From Larix kaempferi (taxonomy: Eukaryota; Streptophyta; Pinopsida; Pinales; Pinaceae): DNA of 64,000 nucleotides. How positions within the stretch are numbered: position 1 is the stretch's first letter; the number at the start of each line of letters is the position of its first letter. Shown piece after piece: positions 11,119 to 23,837 of this stretch. The position numbers and the translations under genes were made by a program. The notes beneath the pieces are model-generated. The model saw only the letters and a list, made by a program, of their open reading frames with translations. It did not search any database and was not told where the DNA came from. The DNA is taken from contig BSBM01000763.1 in the NCBI GenBank assembly GCA_027924585.1, positions 1,691,001 to 1,755,000 on the forward strand, in the 5' to 3' direction.

Positions 11119-13620
11119 CTACGCGTAGAAGCATTTTAGGTACAGCCCGTTGCGGGGTCGTTCCAACAGTGTATCGTCATAGTCGACGAGTTCATAGGCT
11201 CCTTTCTTCAATACACGTTTTACAATGAAGGGACCGTACGACATAGAATCTAGCTTTCCTTTTCTGAGTTTGTCATGCATCTAGTCATATGTGAGTACGA
11301 GGTCACCATCGTTGAAAACCCGCAATTGAACAGATTTGTCGTACTGTGCTTTGACGCATTTTTTATGGGCTTCATTGGCTAAAGCAACATCTCGGCGGGT
11401 TTCATCTAGCTTGGCTAGGTATAGAAACCGTTCCTCTTCGGAAGTGGTATTGGGAAGTAGCTCTATGTCTATCTTGAGTGATGGGATTTCACATTTGTTC
11501 AGTAGAATGCCTTCCAATCCATACACCAGTTGGAATGGTGTGAACCCGGTAGCACTTTTCACTGAGGTTCGGTATGCCCATAATGCCGAGAAAAGAGCTG
11601 AGTGCCAATTGGACTTATGGGTACCCACAATGCGCTGAATCATGCATTTCAAAACCTTGTTAATGGCTTCGACTTGGCCATTGGCCTGTGGGTAGTACGG
11701 GGTTAAGTTTTCATGACGAAAACCCAACTTGGCGCTCAATTCTTCAATCATATGGTTCCTGAAGTGGGAGCCATGATTGGTCATGATGGACTGTGGAACT
11801 CCGAACCTAGCTATGATGTGATTAAATATGAAATGTGCAGCTGTTTTATCGTCCTCAGCATACGTAGGCATCGCTTCATCCCATTTTGTGAAATAATCCA
11901 CAGCTACTATGACATAGCTATGCTCCCCGGCTGAAGTGGGATTACAGTGCGTGAAATCGATACCCCATTTGGAAAAGGGGCTGACGACAACTACAGTATG
12001 AAGTGGAGCTGGATGTGAGCGTGTCTTATTGTGGAAGAATTGGCAGGGTGGACATTTCTTGACCGCTTCAATGCAGTCCTTGAAAATCGAGGGCCAGAAA
12101 TATCCCGCTCGTAGTATCTTTTGGGTCATAGCCATCCCAGAGAGATGACCACCACATGCTCCAGCGTGGCAGTCATTAAGAACGTGTTCAGCCTTGTCTA
12201 AAGTTAAACAACGTCGAAGAACGGTAACAACACCACGTCGATAAAGGGTATCGTTAATTATAAGGTAGTACTTGGCGTGATGTCAGATACGTCGACGTTC
12301 ATCGTGGTTGAGGTCGGGGCAAAAACGTTGAGTTTGGAGATATAGTAGAATATCCCCATACCATGGGTCGGACGTGCTGATGAGGAACAATGATTCATCA
12401 GGAAGAGAATCGATGGGCTCAGGTTGCTTAGTAGCACAGGGAAAATTACAGATCAACTCTGCAAAGACCAAATATTTATTGGATTTGGCTTTGGCAAATT
12501 CCAAGTCAAACTCTTGTAGGATAACAATCCAAAGGGAATATTTTCCCCCAAGCACTTGACGTGTGAGGATGTAGTGCATTGGATTGAAATCTGCTATGAC
12601 AGTGGCCTGACGGAGCAGAATGTAGTGACGGAACCTCTGGACAGCGAAGACTGTAGCCAGAGCCAGCTTTTCAACATGTGAGTAGCGAGTTTCTGAGTCA
12701 AGGAGACTCTTACTAAGATAATACACTACATGTTCTATGCTATTGATGTCTTCTTGGACTAACACCATGCCAATGGTGGAAGTCGAAGCTGGGAGATATA
12801 GAATGTGATCCCGTGTGTAATTGGGGGGTTGAATCATAGGATCTTTAGTTAAGGATGCCTTTAGATTATTAAAGGAGCGTTGGGCTTCGTCATCCCAAAA
12901 GAAGGGGGTGTTCTTCTTTAGAAGCCTCATGTAGCCTTTTGTTATCTCGGCAAAATTGCATATGAAACGGCATAGAAAGTTTGCGTGCCCTTGCAAACTT
13001 TGAAGTTCTGGTATGTTCGTGGGGGAGGCAAGGCTAAAATAGCTTCTACCTTCGCGGGGTCCAATCGTATACCGTCTTTGGAGATTATGAATCCCAAAAT
13101 TTTTCCATCTTCAATGCAAAAAACGCATTTATGCGGGTTCAAATGAATGTTGTAGTGACGACACCTTGCAAAGACGACGCCTAAGTGATTAGGATGATCT
13201 TCCCGAGTTTGAGAATGAGCGGGAAGGTCATCAAGATATAGTTCTGCAATATGTTTGATATCTTGAAATGCGTACGACATCGCCCGTTGGAAAGTTGCCC
13301 TGGAATTTTTTTGGCCAAAAGGTAACTTTCGATATGCAAAGATTCCCCATGGGCAGATAAAGGCTGTTTTATGCTGGTCCACTGGGAGTATCTCGATCTG
13401 ATTATAGCCGGAAAAGCCATCCATAAATGAAAAGATGACACTCCTGGTGCAGTTATCGATGATCTGGTCGATGAACGTAGTTGGGTAGTTGTCCTTTGGA
13501 CAAGATTTGTTCAAGTCATGGTAATCGACGCAGACTCTAATCGTACCCTATTTCTTGGCTACGGGAACGATATTAGATACCCATTTTGTTAGTGGGACAA
13601 GATAAATAAAACCAGTGCGC
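11119..13620 (-). pseudogene. Element A pol: RT, RNase H, integrase
   Basis: Reading leftward, RT begins near 13600 (a TKWVSNIVPVAKK segment), with a TAG before GTIRVCVDYHDLNK. FSFMDGFSGYNQI and YLDD follow, so both catalytic sites are visible. A one-base frameshift near 12990 leads into RNase H (HVEKLALATVFAVQRF, IADFNPMHYI), in which the first Asp region reads STSTIG and has lost its acid. A TGA at 12283-12285 precedes integrase, with an HHCC-like zinc site (CHAGACGGH, CPPC), WGIDF, and QVEAINK. The second catalytic Asp reads TNHGSHF instead of the expected TDNG, so the DDE triad is broken. A TAG at 11281-11283 precedes the last 54 codons, ending at TAG 11119. A dead polyprotein. Confidence 0.85.
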
Positions 13621-16600
13621 AAAAGTTTCGACTTCGGCTTTGATAGTGGCTGCCTTGCGGGGGTGGATGGGTCGGAGTTTCTGCTGAACTGGTCAGGTGC
13701 CAGGAAAGGTTGGAATCTTGTGGACCACGATAGAAGGATCTATTCCTGGCATCTATTCATAACTCCAAGCAAAAACGTCACGAAATGTTTTAAAGTAGGC
13801 ACTGTAGAACTCCATTTCGGTGGGGGTACATGTCTTGCCAATATGAATGTTTTCCACGACACCAGGCTTCACTGAAATATCGATGGGAGTGGTCTCCATG
13901 AGACTGGCCAAGTTTCCTTCAGAAAATATTTCATCAAATGAAGTGGGAAACTTGGTTTGAACCTTTCCAAGTGAAGTGCTGGGTTTAGTATCTGGCTCAA
14001 CCGCCTAGATAGTGGGAAAAGAAGACCGATGATGTAATCTCCCCAGGGTGGTTCATCACCGCACATAACCTCCATGATTGATTCGTTAGTAGGAAAAATC
14101 AATGTGAGAGGATCGATAAGTGGTGAGGATGAACTAGCCTCAGACGAGAGCTTTGCCACTGTGTGATGGGTAGTAGGATCGACCCAATCGGTGGCTGAAT
14201 GGATCGCCTCATATGCTGTGAGGTTCCTGTTTAACGGCATGGAGTTGCCGTAGTTTTCAATCTCGGTAGGACTCGGTATCACCCAAGAATCATTGAATGG
14301 GGTGATACTTGATGATATCATGTTGACGGGCTGTACGGGGGATCCGAGCTCTGGGAAAACTCCGATAAGGGAGGAATCCTTCATAAGACCAACGCCAACG
14401 TCTTGGAAATGGTACCGGGGTTGATCCACTAATGGGACAGTGTTGGCGGAGTTCGAATGAGAGTCTGGGATACAGTAATCTAACTGGTCTATGGTGACAA
14501 TCTTCCCTTCATGAGGAATTTGTATGAGTTGAAAGACGATAGATGCTATGGCGGTCATGGCGTAGAACCAATTCCAACCAAGTAGAAGATGGTAATGTAA
14601 TGGCGCATCTATGACTTCGATGTGTATAGATAATATTTTTCCCCCCAGTTCAACACCAATCCTAGGAATGAGTCCGTAGGGATGAAAACCATGTCCGTCA
14701 AATTCTCTGAGTGTAGTGGGAGAAGTTGTGACTTCGGGTGAGCCTAAGGCTCTCCAACAATTCAAAGACATGATCGACATGGAAGCACCCTTGTCTAAGA
14801 CAGTGCGGTGGATGCTGTTCCCATGGATCTTTGTATCGACTTGGAAGGCTAACTGATGGGAAAGCTGAGGTTTGACATACTCCAAGTTAAACATGATAGT
14901 GTTTGAAGTATCCAGGTCTACTGCCCCCAATGCTGAAAGTAAGGTTTTGCACTGCATAGGGCAGTGTTGGAGAACCTCGAGGGTCGACATTGCGTATGGT
15001 GCTTGAGCTAGGTCCTCAACAATGTTGTAATTTTGGGCAACTCGCGCATTAGGATTGAATGTCGCCTTTCGAATGGTGCCTTTAGGTGGGCGTAGCACTG
15101 TGTTTGTAAGCGGTCTCTCGATATGGAGATGACCATTGGGGGGAGGTGTGAGAGAGGGATCTTCAACAGGAGACTTTCCTTTGGCTGTCTCTGGTTGTTT
15201 GTTTGAACTTGGGGGGTTATCGTATGTCTTCGAACGAGTGGTTATGTGAATCTCTTCATTACTTGTCATCAGGATTTCGCGATTTGTGGACATCTCTCCG
15301 CGAGGTGGGTTGTTTGGATTACTCCCTTGCGGGGGATCATGGGAAACCATCTGCTGTTGCTGTTGAGGGAAAGGATCGGTTAACACTGCCGGGTGGGAGG
15401 ATCCTTTGACAAATTGATTGACTTCGTCCTTGTAGGGACAGTCACATGTATAATGATCCTCTTGGAAAATGAGGCAGGGGAACTTCGCTTTTTGACGTGG
15501 TTTGGGGTCGTTGTGAGTAGGTTGTGGCTTGGGGTTCTCCTGCTGGTTAGAAGTTTTCTTGGATTTTCCATGATTGTTCTTCTTCTTTCTTCCTGATGGT
15601 TGTGACGTAGATTGAACTGCGTTTACCTTGGAGGAGAGAGCAGGAGAAGTAGAAGCTTTAGGAACATCCTGGGATGGAGCAGGGGAAGTAGGAGTTTGCT
15701 GTCCCGTTGGTTTAGTAGTAGGCTGGGCCTTGACTGAACCGACAATGCCGTCAATAGGGGGTTCAGTGGCAGGCTTAGTTGGATCAGTAGTAATGCGGGT
15801 GGCATGGGAAAGAGGCTCGTGTAGGGTTCCGAATTGGGTATATACCAAATCCATGTATTGAGTAGAAGAAATGGCTTGTTCCTCCGTGACCGGCCCGCGC
15901 ATGGCAATATCCCTGGCAATGGCAGGCAAAAATGACTTTGTGAACCAATCAGCGAGTAACTGGTCCGGAATGGGTGCCTTTATTAACCTACGGCGTCGAC
16001 GCCATTCGTGAATATGGTCCGAGATGTGCGTAGAAGTGGTTTGACGTAGTGAGGTTAACAGTTCTGTTCTAGCCTCGTACTAGATGGGGAGCTGGAAATG
16101 AGTCAGAAACTACATGGCCAAGGTATTAAAATCATGAAAGGAGTGTTGAGGAAGCTCGATATACCATTTTACTGCCATACCGGTAAGCGTGCATTGGAAG
16201 AGCCGTAACCGAATGGAGCCGTCCATCAATGAGTTGGATGAACACCAAAGATGGAAGGTCATCACGTGGTTCTTAGGGTCTTCCCCGGGCTTGGAATTGA
16301 ACTTAGGAATGTTCGATGGTAGTTTGGCTAGGATAGGTGGCCAATGAGGTTCATGCCATATGGGTTCGTTGATGAGCCTCGACAAATCGGGTAAGTCTAG
16401 CGTGGCCAAGAAAGGAAGTTGATAGTTGGGATGCAGGTATGAGTAATAATTGTATGGGGCAGGGATGCCTGTGGGGCCCTAGACAACATATTGCTGCATG
16501 TTGTACCCATACATGTTTCCCGCAGGGTACTGTTGGAAGTTCTGGGGATAATAGACCATCTGGTTAACCGGTTGTGTGTTCGAAATCAAGGGATTGACCA

Positions 16601-18569
16601 TTTGATTGGGAATCACATTAGCAGCCGGTTGTTGAATGTTCTACTGAGTAGGGATGACTGGGATGGTAGCCTGGGGTTGTTGTGTCCCAGGGATGTTTCC
16701 TGTTCCTTGTTGAGGTATAGTTCCCTGGGATTGTTGCATCCCAGGAATGTTTCCAGCACCTTGATTGGGTGGAGGGTTGCCCATACCAGGGTTAGGGGTT
16801 GCCTACAAAAATGGTGTCCATGGGATATGGGTTCCACCCTGATGAAGGGGTGGTGGTTGAAGGGATGGGTTCCATGGAGTGTTTGCGACTGAAGGATAAG
16901 GGATGCCAGAATTCAAGTTGGGTGGTATGAAATGTTGAGAAGGTTTCCCCCAGCTTGATTCCAGTTCCCTAACAAAGAGTGTCCCCCACTTTGTGGGTTT
17001 TGGGATCCCCAGGAAGGAAGTGTACTTGACGTGGGATGTTGGAAATAGGATCCAGTTGGGATACCGGCATGAGGTTGTTCGTTGCCAGGATTGTACATGC
17101 CTAACTGAGCAGATGCTACTGGTTGAGAGGGTTGTTGAATGGTGCTAAGGGGTTTCCCTCCAGCAGGTGGGTTAGATGGTCCAGCGGGAGGAGGTTGGTG
17201 ACTGGAACCGATGTTCCCACAAGATGGTTGTCCTCCAATAGGCGGGTTGGATGGTCCTCCAGTGGGAGGTTGGTTGTTGGGATCAATGGTTCCAATAGTT
17301 GGTATTCCGCCTCCAGAAATGGTGTAAATGGTGGCCTGGGATGAACCTCCGGTCAACATGGATGATCCAGCAGTATGACTAGATGCTCTTCGAATACTAG
17401 AAAGGTGGGGTATAGTTGTTTGGATGATAGTGCCAAAAGTGCTGATTTGTGGGGGGGGGTCTTCCATACATTACAAGCGGAGTTGGAGAGAAAATTGGTT
17501 TATCCCTCATAAGTGGTGTGTTCCTTGAAGATACGCCAAACATATTGGATGGTAATAAATGTGGGGAATTTAACCTAGGGGTATCAGGAGTCACATCCAT
17601 GGGGTCTTGAAAGATAGGAGGACCATCGGGGGATGGGCCCAAATTTGTATCTTGTGTGGGGTTGAAAATGCGAGCTGATCCTAGTTCAGGATCCAGAAAT
17701 AAATGAGGTGAAGAAAAATCTGAAGGTCCGAAGCTATCAGCATAGCAGTGATGAAACTCTGTGCTGGACGAAACGTTGGGGGCTCGATAACCAGGAGGAC
17801 AGGTGGAAGGGGGATATCGAGAAGCTGTTGAGAGCATTTGCTTTGTATCACGTTTGAACTGTTCTGACGCTAAGGGGGAGTTAGCAAGACTAACCATGCT
17901 AGATTGGATTGACGCCATGATTTCGTGTCCTGAGGGGAGATCAGGGAGGGATATGGTAAATGGTACGTTACTAGAAGAACCGGTTTCCTAAGTGTGAGCA
18001 CCTGACGGCATAGTGGTGGCAGGAGGAGGTTCTGCCTGGGAAGTAAGAAAGTCAAACTCAAGTTCAAAAGGTGTGTTAGGTAGTTCGGTTTCTTTAATAA
18101 TTTTGACGTATCCATCCGGGACTGTAATCAGCTCGGACATATCTTTGTTAGATCCTTCGATGGTTCCAACAGATCCTTCAGGAACATCATAGAAAGTGTC
18201 TGTTGGGAGGGTAGTGCTAACATCTGGGAGGGAGATAGCCTCCAGTCTAGTATCATGTGCAGTACTAACTTCAGCAGCTGTGGTGTTGTCCATTGTGAGA
18301 GGTATGTCTGGAATATTAGTGGACTGAGTGACAGTTGGAATCTCAAGTGTGTTACTGGTTGCAGAGACTGCAAGAGGTTCTAAGACCGTGCTGTGAGTTA
18401 CAGTTACAGGCGGAACTGAAGATGTAGTGCGGATGGGTGGTGGAACATTCCATCGGCCAACACCGCGGCCGGCGGGGGTAGGAATAAGTGATGTAGGTGG
18501 ACCGGAGGTCTATGGTGGTGGTGGTGGGCTTCGTCCATGTACTTTTTGTGATCTCCGTTTATCGGACAT
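13621..18569 (-). pseudogene. Element A gag-protease region
   Basis: The likely start is ATG at 18569 (MSDKRRSQK), in the main frame. A Pro- and Gly-rich segment follows with a frameshift at a nine-G run (17451-17459, + strand). The gag core (about 16409-16110) contains PNHVMTFHLWCSSNS-like and KWYIELP motifs and closely resembles gag of element C. The frame 15929-13869 holds a degenerate knuckle (CLIFQEDHYTCDC) and a protease with LDKGASMSIMS and LLLGWNWFY. The D-x-G triplet is DKG, not DTG or DSG. The segment before RT, with RDVFAWSYE and MPGIDPS, lies in another frame at about 13870-13640. Several frameshifts and stops make it non-functional. The gag core packages RNA and the protease cleaves the polyprotein in the family. 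Confidence 0.8.
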
Positions 18570-20559
18570 AATGGTAAGAATACAAGTTCCGGGGATAGTC
18601 TCGTAAAAAAGAAATCAAAACCCTGATGCAGCTGAGTGTGCAAAAGGGGAGCTAGAAAAGGGCAAGGCTCACAGGCCAAAAAGAAAGCTCTAAAAAACTA
18701 TACTGAGACCAGCGTCATAGTAAGTGAGATGAAACAAACGTGGCCAGAATTCCAACAAGCAATCACTAGAAAGAAAAATGACCCTCTAAGAAGATGAAAT
18801 AACAAGCAAAACCTCCTAACTAAGAGCTGGAGACCTCAACAAGTTGTATCCTTCGCAAGGTGATGAAATCCAAGTCGAACAATACAAAATGAGAGACCAA
18901 TAATGGAAGGATATCCCTCTACCGAAAGGGATCCTGGGTAAAAGAGTCCTAGTTAAAAAGTTACTAAGCTACCTCGTTCATGACACGTTGAAAAATGTTT
19001 TCGGCGCTTCTGCCTTATCACCCTTGTATCACCAGTATGGTGGCCAAAGAATACAAGGAAGACAATGATCGATGTTGCCTTAGGGCTAAGTGAAGTGAGG
19101 CATTCCACAGAGTCCGTCCGGTTCTTGATCGTGCGGTGGTTTAACCCCTGAAACAACAGGAGACCCCTCCACAAACTGGTGTATGACCGTGTCAACAAAT
19201 ACTAGAGGATTTTGGTACCCTAGAGGACAACGACTATGTCTCAGATGATAATGACAAGGGGGAATTATTTGGATGCCTATCCCTGGTGTCCTACCTAACT
19301 AACATGTTCTTTTTTTCCTCAAGTGAGGTTATGATGTGTTGAGTTAGGGAGTGTAAATTTTAGTGGTTGTATTACTCAGTAGGGTAAATGGGAGTGAAAC
19401 TTGTGATGTTATGATGACCCAAACCATGCAAATGAGAATGGATCGAAATGAGCCTTGTATTCGATGAAATCTAGCTAAAGTAAATAGAGAGTTCTTCGAT
19501 CATAATGCATGAATTTTTTAAAGGGATGAAAAGAAAACCACTCCAAAACAACTTTTTGTTTCGTTTTCGAATAAGACAAACTGAAATAAACACTACTTTC
19601 AAATGTAATTGACCTACAGCAATGATGCTTCAAAATGAGAATTTATGTGGCAATCATAGATGAATGATTCACTTCCTAATGTGCAAAAGTATGACTGGAT
19701 CTTTTCAACTAAAAGAAAAACAATGTTCTCAAAAGATAATTTCCAATATTGATTTTAATAGCAGTAATGGGAAAGATAATGCTTGTAAGAACGGTGTAAT
19801 CTTGAGAATTATATAATCAAGGGAAAGGAAATAGTGACAAAAACTTGATTATGATGAAAGGATCAAGCAAATGCAAAAACAATGAAGGGGTGATCAAGAT
19901 GCAAATGATGCCACTAACTCAAAGAATTCAAGCTCAAACCAAAAATACAAACAAACCAAAGAGATTTGCAACTGGATAACAGTAATAGGGTATGTAGACA
20001 AGAAGCAATTGGGAATAAAGAAGTAGATATGATGATAATTAATGACCATAAACCCAAAGTTTTGAAATTGTCTACAAGGCTTTACAAAATGAAGTGGAAG
20101 CACTGTGCTGTGGTTCAACAAGTTGCAGGGTGCTAAGGAGTAACAGGAAAATCAACCCAAGGCAGAGAAGGTCATAAATGACATGTAGGAACCAAACAAG
20201 GTAAGACACATAAAAATTTACAGGGAGTATCGCGTGCTTTCCATAACTTCAGGCGCGGTACTGGTATACTACCGCGTACTAGACAGTGTGAAGGGCGCGG
20301 TACTACCGCTTTGTAGGCAGTTACGGGGGTGCGGTACTGATAAAAAGGATGGATAGGGTGCTACTTTAAGAAGAGTGTTGGACTTTTCAAGGGTGTGTAG
20401 ACCCAGAGGACTTACTGATTGAAGGTAGAGAGCTAATGCAGAAGGAAGGGGGGTGAATGGAGGTCAAAAATACCAAAATCCACTACTGGTTTGAAGGAAG
20501 AGAAAAATCACAATCAAGGATAACTGAAAGTGAAAAAACTCAATCAAACAGGGTTCAAA
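18570..20559 (-). other. 5' leader of element A
   Basis: Between the PBS and the gag ATG lie about 2 kb without a supported gene. It contains a cluster of GCGGTAGTAC-like words at about 20225-20345, also seen in the LTR. Confidence 0.6.
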
Positions 20560-20574
20560 CCAGCGAAGTCGCCA
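20560..20574 (-). other. Primer binding site of element A
   Basis: On the - strand, five bases after the 5' LTR, is TGGCGACTTCGCTGG. Its first eight bases match the PBS of element C and the complement of a plant tRNA-Arg(ACG) 3' end as I remember it; later bases match only in part. The tRNA identity is inference. Confidence 0.55.
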
Positions 20575-20579
20575 GTTTT

Positions 20580-22224
20580 TGTTACAGATATTTCTCCCTA
20601 TGGATAAAGAGAAACTCTCTTAAGATAAAGTAGATTAAGCTAGCTCTATGATAAGACAAAAATCAAACAAATGTAATCTTGGATCCTGGATTAAACTAGT
20701 ATTTCAAAGATTTTACATTAAGGGGAAAGAGAGAAAGTAAATCACCTCCACTCTTAGTGTATGTCCTGCTTGTAGCTTTGATATCAGAGTCTTCGCGATA
20801 GACCTATAGAGACAAAACAATATACGAGCACATGCAATCTTCCAATGTCTTTGAATTACAAGTTAAATTCCAAATATATATAGATATAATTCATGAAACT
20901 GAAACATAATCAATACACACGAATTAGGAAACAAGGCAAGCTATATTATAAAGAAGCTTGAAAAGTGCTTACAAAGGTTGCTTGATGTCCAAGCCAATCC
21001 TCCAGCTCCAAATGCTTCCACCTCTAGCTATCTCCACAAAAGGCTTATGATCATAGGTTTGATGCCCCAAAAGTCCTCCCTTTGGCTCATGGAAGGCCTC
21101 TCTCTTATAGCATGTGGGAAGGTTAACCAACAAGAGAGAAGTGTGTATCTATGGAGTGTTTAGTGGATCAGGCCATCTAAACAGAGAGGGGGTTGGGATC
21201 GAATAAAAGGTAGCAATCCCAAGAAAATCTCTCGAGGGTTGAGATCCCAAACTTCATGGAAAAAAGGCTATAAGTGGACTATCGCGCCCCAAAGACTGAG
21301 CATAGCGCGGTAGTACCACGCCCCAGAGGAGGAGCAACGTGCGGTAGTACGGACTACCGCGCCTAAATAGATATGCAGAGCGCGGTAGTGCTTGCAAATA
21401 GGACCAAGTGGGGTTGACAGATGGCAGAAAAAGGATTTGTCTTCAGTGTTCAGTCAATGATCTTCTGTTCTGGTTGTTTATTAGTAGGGGGAAGTGTCGT
21501 CTATGTTATTTGGTGCAAAGATGCGACACTAGGTTGACAAGTGTAATATTGAGGTATAACAGATGCCCCCTAAAGTGTGAGGTCAGAAGAGACTGATGGC
21601 TGAAATACTTTACAAATACTGTGCAGAGATAGCATCGAGGGGAGCAACAAGGAGCTGAAACAAAAATGAAGTGTCAGATATACCACCGAGGTGGGCATTC
21701 CCATGCTAAAAAACAATTGACTCAAAGCATGGTTGCCGACCAATACATTGCAGATCCATGAGTACTGAGATGATATAGACTGCAGACTAATCATGGCTAC
21801 TATGAACAATCGTAGATCCATGAGACAGTAATGACACAGCCACGACCAATACATAGGTGGATTTGTGTGAAAATACAGAAGAAATCTCCATCGCAACCTG
21901 GATGTAATCAAAACACAAAAAAGTGTCCAGGGTCTTCTTCTCGATTGCAAACGATACGAATCTAGCCATGTGATTACAAGGAGTTGAAGTCGAACATGGT
22001 AGAAACCATTTGATTACAGATCAATGGTGTGAACCGTTAACAGATGTGAGGGAAATCACCAATGATGACAATGATCTCCAAGGTATCTATAGTACATCTC
22101 AACGAAATGCGAATAAATGAGTTGATGTCGAGCATCCGAGAGATCATTCAATTAGAGGTCAATTATGAAAACCTACTATTGAATATGAGGAAACCTGCCA
22201 TTGAGGCATGCAGGTACCAAGGTA
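20580..22224 (-). repeat. 5' LTR of element A (right copy)
   Basis: Starts TGTTACAG on the + strand and matches 5692-7334 at about 95% by eye. The palindrome of the left copy recurs at 21339-21362. Its right end is replaced by a second partial LTR copy at 22223. Confidence 0.85.
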
Positions 22225-22898
22225 GCTCTATGCTAAGACAAAAATGAAACAAATGTAATCTTGGATCCTGGATTAAACTAGTATTTCAGAGATCTTACAT
22301 TAAGGGGAAAGAGAGAAAGTAACTCACCTCCACTCTTAGCGTATGTCCTGCTTGTAGCTTTGATCCCAGAGTCTTCGCAATAGACCTATAGAGACAAAAC
22401 AATATACGAGCACATGAAATCTTCCAATGTCTTTGAATTACAAGTTAAATTCCAAATCTATATAGATATAATTCATGAAACTGAAACATAAACAATACAC
22501 ACGAATTAGGAAACAAGGCAAGTTATATTATTAAGGAGCTTGAAAAGTGCTTACAAAGGTTGCTTGATGTCAAAGCCAATCCTCCAGCTCCAAATGCTTC
22601 CACATCTAGCTATCTCCACAAAAGGCTTATGATCATAGGTTTGATGCCCCAAAAGTCCTCCCTTTGGCTCATGGAAGGCCTCTCTCTTATAGCATGTGGG
22701 GAGGTTAACCAACAAGAGAGAAGTGTGGATCTATGGAGTGTTTAGTGGATCAGGCCAGCTAAACAGAGAGGGGGTTGGGATCGAATCAAAGGTAGCAATC
22801 CCGAAGAAAATCTCTCGAGGGTTGAGATCCCAAACTTCATGGAAAAAAGGCTATAAGTGGACTACCACGCCCCAAAGACTGAGCATAGCACCCCAAAG
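22223..22898 (-). repeat. Partial tandem copy of the element A LTR
   Basis: From the TAGCTCTATG word onward this repeats LTR sequence equivalent to 5753 onward in the left copy, directly behind the right LTR. The join shares only TA. It is cut at 22898 by element B. It may come from unequal recombination or a rearranged LTR. Confidence 0.8.
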
Positions 22899-23837
22899 TG
22901 TAACACCCCGTTTTGAGATTTCTACCTAAACTACTATTATATGTTGTATTTGTTTGATTGTGAGACCTCGTCGATTTGACGACACTGTGGACATATGGTT
23001 CTATTATTTTGCTGATATATATGTGTGTGTGTGTGTGTGATGATAGTATTATGATCGGTAGTCATGTTTAGATATGTATCATGTGTTAATTGTGTCAAAT
23101 ATATGGAATTTACTGAATGATGGGTACGTGGATACCGTTACAGTTATATGTTGAAATAATGAATGTTATGCCAGGTGCATGGTGAATAAATGAGTTTATT
23201 GTTGTTATGTTATGATGAAATATATGTGTGTGCATATCGAGGATTTATGCACGATATCCTATATTGTGTGTCGAGGATTGACTTACAGGTTGAAACGGCT
23301 AAGTGATAGCTGGATCCTACGAGGTGGGAGGGCCTCGGGGACATGGACTTCGAAAGATAAAATGGTATGCGAGTGATGCATTATTTACTTTCGTATGGTT
23401 ATTATGCTGTTTGTTATGATATATGTTATGACATGGGTGGGGTAGGGTTTCAGGAAACTCAACCACCCAAATCGGTTATACGATGACAGATTGAGTACAA
23501 GTGCAACGCTGTTGTTATGTCGGGTGGACATAGTCCCTTGTTCCATTAGGGGGGTGGAGGCTTTACCCACCGTTTATCCCCAAAACCTAGAGTCATGGGA
23601 GGATTGTGCTACGGCGCGCTCCCCAAGGTGTGTGATGATGACTGGTGGTTGCCTACTGGGGAAGCTTAGTCGATGTAGTCGACACTTCCGCTTACGGGTT
23701 CTAGCTGGAACCGGTCATGACTTCACATTCCAGGGTATTCCAGTAGAGGACTGGATAGGATGTGGAAGTTAGTGATGATGTAGGTAGATAGGTGTAGCGT
23801 GAGGTAGGGGTGAAAACAAGATCTAACTGTAGGTGTG
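22899..23837 (+). repeat. Left LTR of element B, first part
   Basis: Matches 62555-63491 (939 versus 937 bp), with differing TG microsatellite lengths near 23020. It ends at the GTGTG target of element C. The intact target site GGTGTGTAAAACCC can be read in the right LTR at 63486 onward. Confidence 0.92.
23833..23837. repeat. Target duplication of element C (left copy, GTGTG)
   Basis: GTGTG directly precedes the left LTR and is repeated at 33864-33868. The uninterrupted site has one copy in the right LTR of element B. Confidence 0.92.

Larger units (their letters stand above)
5692..22898 (-). mobile_element. Element A: decayed Tat-like Ty3/gypsy retrotransposon
   Basis: Direct repeats at 5692-7334 and 20580-22224 flank an internal region read on the - strand: gag, protease, RT, RNase H, integrase and a second RNase H ORF. 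On the + strand, between the pol end and the 3' LTR, lies a PMD-like antisense gene. The Tat-like assignment rests on the extra archaeal-type-like RNase H, the DxGAS protease and the antisense ORF, all known from plant Tat elements such as Grande and Retand. By-eye LTR divergence is about 4.5% over a 470-bp stretch, making A the oldest LTR element here. Element B interrupts its right end at 22899, so the target duplication cannot be seen. Confidence 0.85.

Noticed and set aside
13621-18569. C-to-T as the only cause of stops in element A
   Set aside because: At least one stop (before MPGIDPS near 13650) most likely replaces a Glu codon, and frameshifts are present, so the simple pattern of element B does not hold there.
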